Of a DNA stretch of 64,000 bases, positions 58,446-64,000 are shown piece after piece. Origin of the DNA: Entonaema liquescens. Lineage: Eukaryota > Ascomycota > Sordariomycetes > Xylariales > Xylariaceae. Below the pieces are notes generated by a model. It saw only the letters and a program-made list of their open reading frames with translations, did no database searches and was not told the DNA's origin. Position numbers and translations under genes: made by a program. The stretch spans positions 1,116,001 through 1,180,000 of the forward strand of contig CADCSX010000003.1 in the NCBI GenBank assembly GCA_902805475.1, read 5' to 3'. The number at the start of each line of letters is the position of its first letter. Within the stretch, counting starts at the first letter, position 1.

Positions 58446-60119
58446 ATGGCTGGTTCTTCGCCCGCTGCCCGCAAATCACAGCAATGGCACTCACCCTCAC
58501 CTGAACGACCTCGACTATCGGGTATTCTCAGTGAAAGTCGTAACACGGCAATTAGCCATCACGATGCTCTCGTACAAGCCCAAGCCGAGCATGATCGCGT
58601 CCGCGAAGCTGCTATCAGAGTCTACCACGACCACGAGTTGCAAATAGAACGCAAAAGATTGCTAGAACAGCAACGATGGATATTAGAGCAGCAAAGGCTG
58701 GAGGAAGAGAGAATCCGAACCGAGGAACGGGTGAGGGCGGAAGAGGAGCGCCTAAGGGCTTTGAAGGCCAAAACCGTCCCTAAGCTACCACCGGAGCCCC
58801 CGACACCTGTTGCCCAGACAAATGGATCCGCTACCACACAACCCCAAACCCAACCTACCCCGACAACAGCAAATTTGGAAGCATTGCCCAACTCAAAGCC
58901 GTCCCCGTTCGGTGCACATCAGCCTGCCTCGGTTAACGGGCTGAATGGACATGTTAATGGCACAACACAGCCTGCCCCATCACAGCCGTTCAGTCAATCC
59001 AGATCTATACCTCGGAGTCAACCATTTAGCGGCCCATCACCGTTTGCACAACCAGCTAAAGCAGCAGTTTCACAACCTAATGGTATACCATCCGTAGCTC
59101 CTGGAAAGCCCTCTATCGCTACCGACATAGATCGATATGTCGAAATCCATAGGAACCTCAAGAAGCTACGGGCCTCCCTATTACAGCAGTCCAAGGTATC
59201 TCCGCCCTTGAAGAAGAGAATGGGGGATATGCGTCGAGAATTAAGAAAAAATATGGGCCAACTAGTAGGTGAAAAGGGCGGTAATAAGAAGCAGGTTTGT
59301 TTCCTTTGGACCCTCTATAAGGACTTAACTAATTGGGAATAGATCGCAGCTATACAAGCACTGCTGGATGAATCGCTTAGCGGGGCTGTCCCGAGCGAGT
59401 TGGTCGACCCGTCTGATTATATCACCGATAAAAGAGAACCGGCCGAGGGTGCATTACACAATGAACCGCAACTTCCGTCACTATTCCTCTATCTCCTCAA
59501 TCACTTCTCAAAAGCGGTTATCAACCAGTTCATCAATGAGTGTGGAGCGCAACCTAAAACTGCAGATCCCATTGGTGTCATTGTTGCTATGATTTTCTCC
59601 AAGGACGTCTACTTGTGGAGGGGTAGGACTTTGATTGACATTTTGATGGCGAAGCTACGCGTGGTTTGTCCTGTCCTCTTTGGATATCGTGGCAGCGAGA
59701 AGACAGAGAATGGCCGTCTCCGCCTAGGCTGGAAGAAGACGGAGGCTGGGTGGGCACCTGAGCAGCAGCATAGCGATCGGATGAAGGGTCTGGGAGCAGG
59801 GTATGCTGCCATTGCACTGAGAAATTTCTCGAGTTCGAAGAACACCAACCCATGGCCCCCGTCGAAATATTGGGCATGCATCGCGCGAATAGTGAACACC
59901 CCACCAGCCGAAATCTCGAATACGCAGTGTATTGTTCTGAGAGCCGTGATCGAGTCCAGCGAGGAGAAGTTCATTCAGTTCTACGGAAATGCTGCAATAG
60001 CCGCGTTGAGGAAAGCCTTGGTGGAATTCCCTGAAAAGGCTGTGGACAAGACGCCCGCGGTTTCGGGATTGCAGGTCCTAGCACAGATTTTAAAGCGGGA
60101 TATAGGCCTAGAATTATGA
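58446..60119 (+). CDS. GLE1: GLE1 nuclear pore mRNA export factor
   Basis: Two exons, 58446-59294 and 59343-60119; the 48-bp intron has GTTTGT, a TTAACTAAT branch and TAG and falls between codons, giving 541 residues. After a short Ser/Pro leader, residues about 40-120 form a charged coiled coil (QAEHDRVREAAIRVYHDHEL, then LLEQQRWILEQQRLEEERIR). A low-complexity Pro/Gln/Asn linker follows, and from about residue 220 the GLE1 domain (DRYVEIHRNLKKLRASLL, MGQLVGEKGGNKKQ, PIGVIVAMIFSKD, ILMAKLRVVCPVLFGYRG). Gle1 with inositol hexakisphosphate activates the DEAD-box protein Dbp5 at the cytoplasmic face of the pore to release exported mRNPs. Two upstream ATGs (58419, 58441) precede the chosen start, which is supported by the conserved N-terminus. 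It is convergent with TLG1. Confidence 0.93.
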
Positions 60120-60395
60120 GTTACCTGTATGATATTCAAAATGAATGGGCCGGTGTTGGTATAGAGGGGGGTATCAAACTAGTTTCATTTTTTTCCCTCT
60201 GGCGTTGGAGGAGTTGGCACCTCAATTAGCATAAGACGTCTATAGAAGGGTCATATAGATACGGCCTAGTCTAGAGTCTTTGAATATACCCAGCGAAGGT
60301 TGTCAGGATATTCGCTCTATTACTGACAATTAACAATTGATCCTCATACAAAATTTACAGTGAGCCTTGCTCTTGCCCGTGCCCGTGCCAAACAC

Positions 60396-61241
60396 CTATA
60401 ACACCAATAGTAGTACCAGTAGTATAATCAAAACCGTGATGAGGACTGCGATGCAGCAGCTGCTATATCGATCCTCGTTCTGCCGCATGACGTATCCCAA
60501 CTTCTGCATGCCCGTTTGTAGACGGCCGCCGACACGGTCGGCTAGGGTATCCACTGTCTCGAGCATCTCGACCTGCTCCTCCAGCTCCCGACCCATGTCG
60601 TCAGCCTGCCTCCTTAGATTCCCCACTGTAACAAAGACACCGTCTAGCTGCTCATCTTGATCCCGCATCATCTGTAGTTGTTGCCGGTGCTCAAACTCGG
60701 CGTAATTATCACCTCCTTCTCCCCCCTCGTCGATAGCAAACGCGCTCGGCGGCGGTAAATCCCCGTCGGCGGCGGCCCTAGCTGCGCGCGCCGCGGCAGA
60801 CGGATTCTTTGCGCCTGACGTTGCGGACGCGGTCTTGCTCAGCTCCTCGCGCATATCCTCGACCTCGCCCCCGACCTCCTGCACGAGCCGCTTGCGCCTC
60901 GTCACCTCGTGAGCGGACAGCCCATATCGCGCCGGGTCCGACTCAGCCGCCTGGACGGACTCAACCAGGTCTGCGAGATCCTCGGCCAGTGTGGCGAGAG
61001 CTTGTTCGAGGTCTGATCGCGCGGATGCGAGTTCGGGCGAGGTCGAGCTGTTCGTTAGGCTGCGTATGCGCAGGTAGGAGGCGAAGAGCGGGCGAACGGT
61101 CTGTATTTGCGAGAGGACATCCCTACACAGACAGTCGCGTTAGCTATATACCTAATACTCGTGAAAGCATGGGAAACGGGAACGGGAGCTTATGTACTGT
61201 TGGACTTGGAGGAACGGGTCCTCCTCGTTTGTTGAGGACAT
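60396..61241 (-). CDS. TLG1: TLG1/syntaxin-6-type Golgi-endosome t-SNARE
   Basis: Two exons, 61241-61198 and 61122-60396, giving 256 residues. The 75-bp intron has a weak donor (GTACAT) but a GCTAAC branch and TAG acceptor, and joins MSSTNEEDPFLQVQ to QDVLSQIQTVRPLFASYLR. This is the N-terminal three-helix domain of the syntaxin-6 family; LVQEVGGEVEDMREEL closes it. A disordered Ala/Gly/Pro linker follows, then the SNARE motif at about 161-223 (QDEQLDGVFVTVGNLRRQ) with the zero-layer Gln198 in ELEEQVEMLETVD. A C-terminal membrane anchor occupies about 236-256, preceded by two cysteines that may be palmitoylated. It acts in fusion of endosome-derived vesicles with the late Golgi. Confidence 0.9.
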
Positions 61242-61640
61242 CATCCTGGGGGCTCTATTATATGCCGCTGCATCTATTGGCTACATCTACATTTGTGGAG
61301 GAGGGTATAATGTTATAAGAAATTCGACATTGAAGCTTAAAGGAATGTTTTAGTTGTATGTTCGATTTAATTAGTGGTAAAAAGGAGCCGCGAAGGAACG
61401 CAGCTGGAACTAAATGACGTGGTGTTGCCTTTTTAGAATGTAAGGCCGATTTGGCAGGTGTCAGACAGCTGTTAGCGCAATCATCAGAATTTCCTCTCAC
61501 ATAACCTAATCTTTTGCCAAATATAATAAACCACCAACAATAAAAAAAAAACTTATGATTTCTTGGGTTTTTCATATAACTTAGTCCTTCGTTTTTACCT
61601 TTAGTCCACTTTCGTTTATGGATACAGCAGAGATATAAGT
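61242..61640. promoter_or_regulatory. Shared bidirectional promoter of TLG1 and METTL25-like gene
   Basis: These 399 bp separate the start codons of two divergent genes. No defined factor site is evident. Next to the right-hand gene it contains a short upstream open frame, listed separately. Confidence 0.5.
61618..61638 (+). promoter_or_regulatory. Six-codon upstream ORF before METTL25-like CDS
   Basis: ATG GAT ACA GCA GAG ATA TAA ends two bases before the main start codon at 61641. If the leader includes it, it would force reinitiation or leaky scanning. The ATG context (TTT before ATG) is weak. Confidence 0.4.
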
Positions 61641-63428
61641 ATGAAGCCTACTAAACCTTTACCATACCCAGATTGCTGGGAGAATACCGAAGACTATGTC
61701 GAACAACTCCTAGAGTTTGCAACTACGTCGGACTTCTTCCAAATTTTATGTGGAGGTGTACATATTCTAGACTTCTTCACCAATGACCCTGGGCTCTTTC
61801 AGGCGGTAATACCGTCAGATTGGCAATCATATATCCTTCAATGTGAGCCTATAAAGTTCCTCGACCTTTTAATGAGGGACGACCTGGACGGAGTTCTAGA
61901 TCCTGAACCGCCAGAAACCTTAGTCAAGTATATCAAAGATGTAAGGCGATTTTCATTAGCGCGCGAGTTTTCTCCAAGGGGGGAGAAACTCCCCAAGTTA
62001 ACACGCATGGTGTCGGCGGGAATGAAGCCAAAGAAAATCCACGAAGTGAGCCACTTCGCAAATTATGTGGACGGACTTGCTAAGGATATTGCTACTGAAT
62101 ATCGTAAGGAGATCACTCACTTTGTGGATTTCGGCAGCGGTCAGAACTACCTAGGAAGGGCATTAGCGACCCCTCCTTATAACAGACAAATTGTTGCTGT
62201 GGAGGGTAGGGAGCACAACATTATCGGTGCCAAGAAGCTTGACATGCATGCAGGTGTTTCTGAGAAGCAAAAGGTCATACGAAACAAGAAGCTTTGGATG
62301 CAAAAGCTCGATAGCATGCTTCCCGAGGATCAGCTCGACCAAAGAGCTTTGAAGAGAGCTGCTAATCCAGTAAAAGTCTCATCCGAGTATGTACCTGATT
62401 TCAGGCCTCGAAGTGAGTTTGAGCCCATCTATACACTCGAGGAGGGAAAAGGCTTTATACGTTACGTCGAAGGGAGACTAGAGTCGGGAGATTTAACAGA
62501 TGTCATCAACCAACTTGAACAAGAACCTCTCACTGGGGAGAAAGGACAAGGCGACCCTAACATAATGGCCATTTCCATTCATTCTTGTGGAAATCTATCC
62601 CACCACGGCATACGCTCTTTAATTCTTAATCCAAGGGTTCAAGCCATTGCCATTGTTGGCTGCTGCTATAACCTCATGACGGAGAAGCTGGGCCCACCCA
62701 CGTACAAGCTGCCGTATATGAGACCGAGTCTTCAAGCCCTTAATGGTCGTGTGGTCAGAGAATCTGAGAGGCGTGACCCACAGGGGTTCCCAATGAGCGA
62801 TCACCTCTGCAATTATAAAGATATAGGAGTCCGTCTTAATATCACAGCTCGTATGATGGCTTGCCAGGCGCCACAAAATTGGACCGAAGCCGAGAGCGAC
62901 GCATTTTTTACCAGACACTTCTACCGCGCCGTCCTACAGAAGATGTTTCTCGATAAGGGTGTCATCACTAAAATTCGTCATAACGAGGACCTTGCGGATA
63001 GCGAACAGAGCCCGTTCAACATGAGCACCAACCCAGTTATCATCGGATCACTCCGGAAATCATGCTATAAGAGCTTTGGAGCATACGTAAGAGGGGCGAT
63101 CAGTAAGCTGACTACCAATTCCGAGTATCACGAATATTGTGATATAATTAGGGAGAAAATGAGCGATGTCACGGACGAAGAGATTGCGAGATACGAAGAA
63201 GAATATGGCCCACGCAAACGGGAACTTAGCGCTGTCTGGAGTCTAATGGCATTCAGTGCTAACGTCACCGAGTCCTTAATAGTGACCGACAGGTGGCTAT
63301 TCTTGCGACAGAATTCTGAGCTAGTACAAGACTGCTGGGTAGAGACTGTATTTGACTATCATGAAAGCCCTCGGAACCTGGTCGTAGTTGGTATCAAAAA
63401 CCCGATCTCATGTCAGCTAGGTCCCTGA
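61641..63428 (+). CDS. METTL25/RRNAD1-type methyltransferase-domain protein
   Basis: A single exon of 595 residues. Residues 160-172, HFVDFGSGQNYLG, form the SAM-binding motif I, followed by IVAVEGREHNIIGAKKLD (motif II acidic residue). A second conserved block, ISIHSCGNLSHHGIRSL and then AIVGCCYNLMTEKLG, is typical of the METTL25 family (Methyltransf_32 type). The N-terminal 150 residues are a helical extension with the family-like KKIHEVSHFANYVDGLAK just before the domain. The methylation substrate of the fungal members is not known to me; RNA or protein are both possible. It is divergent from TLG1, with a short upstream ORF directly before its start. Confidence 0.88.
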   Translation: MKPTKPLPYPDCWENTEDYVEQLLEFATTSDFFQILCGGVHILDFFTNDPGLFQAVIPSDWQSYILQCEPIKFLDLLMRDDLDGVLDPEPPETLVKYIKDVRRFSLAREFSPRGEKLPKLTRMVSAGMKPKKIHEVSHFANYVDGLAKDIATEYRKEITHFVDFGSGQNYLGRALATPPYNRQIVAVEGREHNIIGAKKLDMHAGVSEKQKVIRNKKLWMQKLDSMLPEDQLDQRALKRAANPVKVSSEYVPDFRPRSEFEPIYTLEEGKGFIRYVEGRLESGDLTDVINQLEQEPLTGEKGQGDPNIMAISIHSCGNLSHHGIRSLILNPRVQAIAIVGCCYNLMTEKLGPPTYKLPYMRPSLQALNGRVVRESERRDPQGFPMSDHLCNYKDIGVRLNITARMMACQAPQNWTEAESDAFFTRHFYRAVLQKMFLDKGVITKIRHNEDLADSEQSPFNMSTNPVIIGSLRKSCYKSFGAYVRGAISKLTTNSEYHEYCDIIREKMSDVTDEEIARYEEEYGPRKRELSAVWSLMAFSANVTESLIVTDRWLFLRQNSELVQDCWVETVFDYHESPRNLVVVGIKNPISCQLGP

Positions 63429-64000
63429 TTTCGGTCTTCACCGAGCCGCGGCAACGCAAACAGCAACAATCAGATCGCACTTGACTGTCGTCACAACCCG
63501 GGCCCTCACAGATCCCGCGGCAACTAGGCCAGTTGTTTATCGTCAGCCCCGCCAGATCTCTTTTCCCGGGTAGCTTGGAGGTTGCCCTTCGCAGTAACTA
63601 GACAATCTGGGACGGTCATTGGACATCAACTAAAACTATGTCATGCATGAACCTGCATTGCGGGCCACTGTAAAGTTACCTATCTACAGATTGCGTCGAT
63701 CGGTCAAGCCATTCCTAGATGGAGGAAGTTTGTCTCGATGCAAGGCAGCTCGGGTGAGCGCATCGTGCCGAGGAATCTCAGTCAGATTTTTCACCGTGCT
63801 TTGCAGAACAGGTCGGATAGTCTGGCCATGAGGTTCTGAACAGCGAACCAAGCACAAGCTTACTATTTAGAAACCCTTGCTCTTCGATGACGACTTAATG
63901 CTACGTACTACCCCACGACGTGCCTGCAGAATAGGTATTCTCGACGCAATTAATTTCACCGAATGCCCCATCTCCCAGCTTGCTATCGTCGTCGGTTAAA
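63429..64000. other. Downstream flank to window edge
   Basis: Normal-composition DNA after the METTL25-like gene. The open frame at 63643-63831 has no recognisable coding features. No gene is called. Confidence 0.4.

Noticed and set aside
1..64000. CRISPR arrays, bacterial operons, prophage
   Set aside because: Introns, promoter types and gene families are all fungal; no regularly spaced repeat array is present.

Overview
The window is nuclear DNA from a filamentous ascomycete (Pezizomycotina, most likely a Sordariomycete; exact taxon not determinable by eye). The evidence is short GT-AG introns of about 45-130 bp with CTAAC/CTGAC branch sites, the gene set (SSD1, TOF1/Swi1, GLE1, TLG1, fungal NAD formate dehydrogenase, an NFX1-finger helicase), and two extremely AT-rich blocks carrying the transition-only decay expected of repeat-induced point mutation (RIP). 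No bacterial, viral, CRISPR or rRNA/tRNA signal was found.

Layout: 1-7.4 kb is an AT-rich block containing a decayed LTR retrotransposon (1125-7285, 207-bp LTRs). 7.4-9.2 kb returns to ordinary composition with one possible gene relic. 9.2-41.9 kb is a normal gene region: a 2OG-Fe(II) oxygenase (+), a very large NFX1-type zinc finger helicase (-), a secreted GPI-type PEBP-like protein (+), mitochondrial formate dehydrogenase (+), a 34-residue metallothionein split by an intron (+), the fork-protection factor TOF1 (-) sharing a promoter with a mitochondrial 3-hydroxyacyl-CoA dehydrogenase (+), a secreted ferritin-like protein (-) and the RNA-binding pseudonuclease SSD1 (-). 41.87-56.67 kb is a second AT-rich block resolved here as one LTR retrotransposon (145-bp LTRs) interrupted by a nested one (48070-55587, 368-bp LTRs). 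56.7-64 kb is again genic: GLE1 (+), the Golgi/endosome SNARE TLG1 (-) and a METTL25-type methyltransferase (+).

The genes do not form a metabolic or biosynthetic cluster; they are mostly conserved housekeeping genes. I found no convincing new biological system. The observations most worth checking are: a one-base frameshift in helicase motif V of the NFX1-finger gene; the metallothionein and other short exons recovered by splicing logic; a palindromic pair of MluI cell-cycle boxes between TOF1 and its divergent neighbour; the nested retrotransposons whose LTR pairs differ only by transitions and have identical lengths; and different residual-cytosine patterns in the AT-rich blocks. All gene models were built by hand from reading frames and splice signals; no alignment or database search was run.
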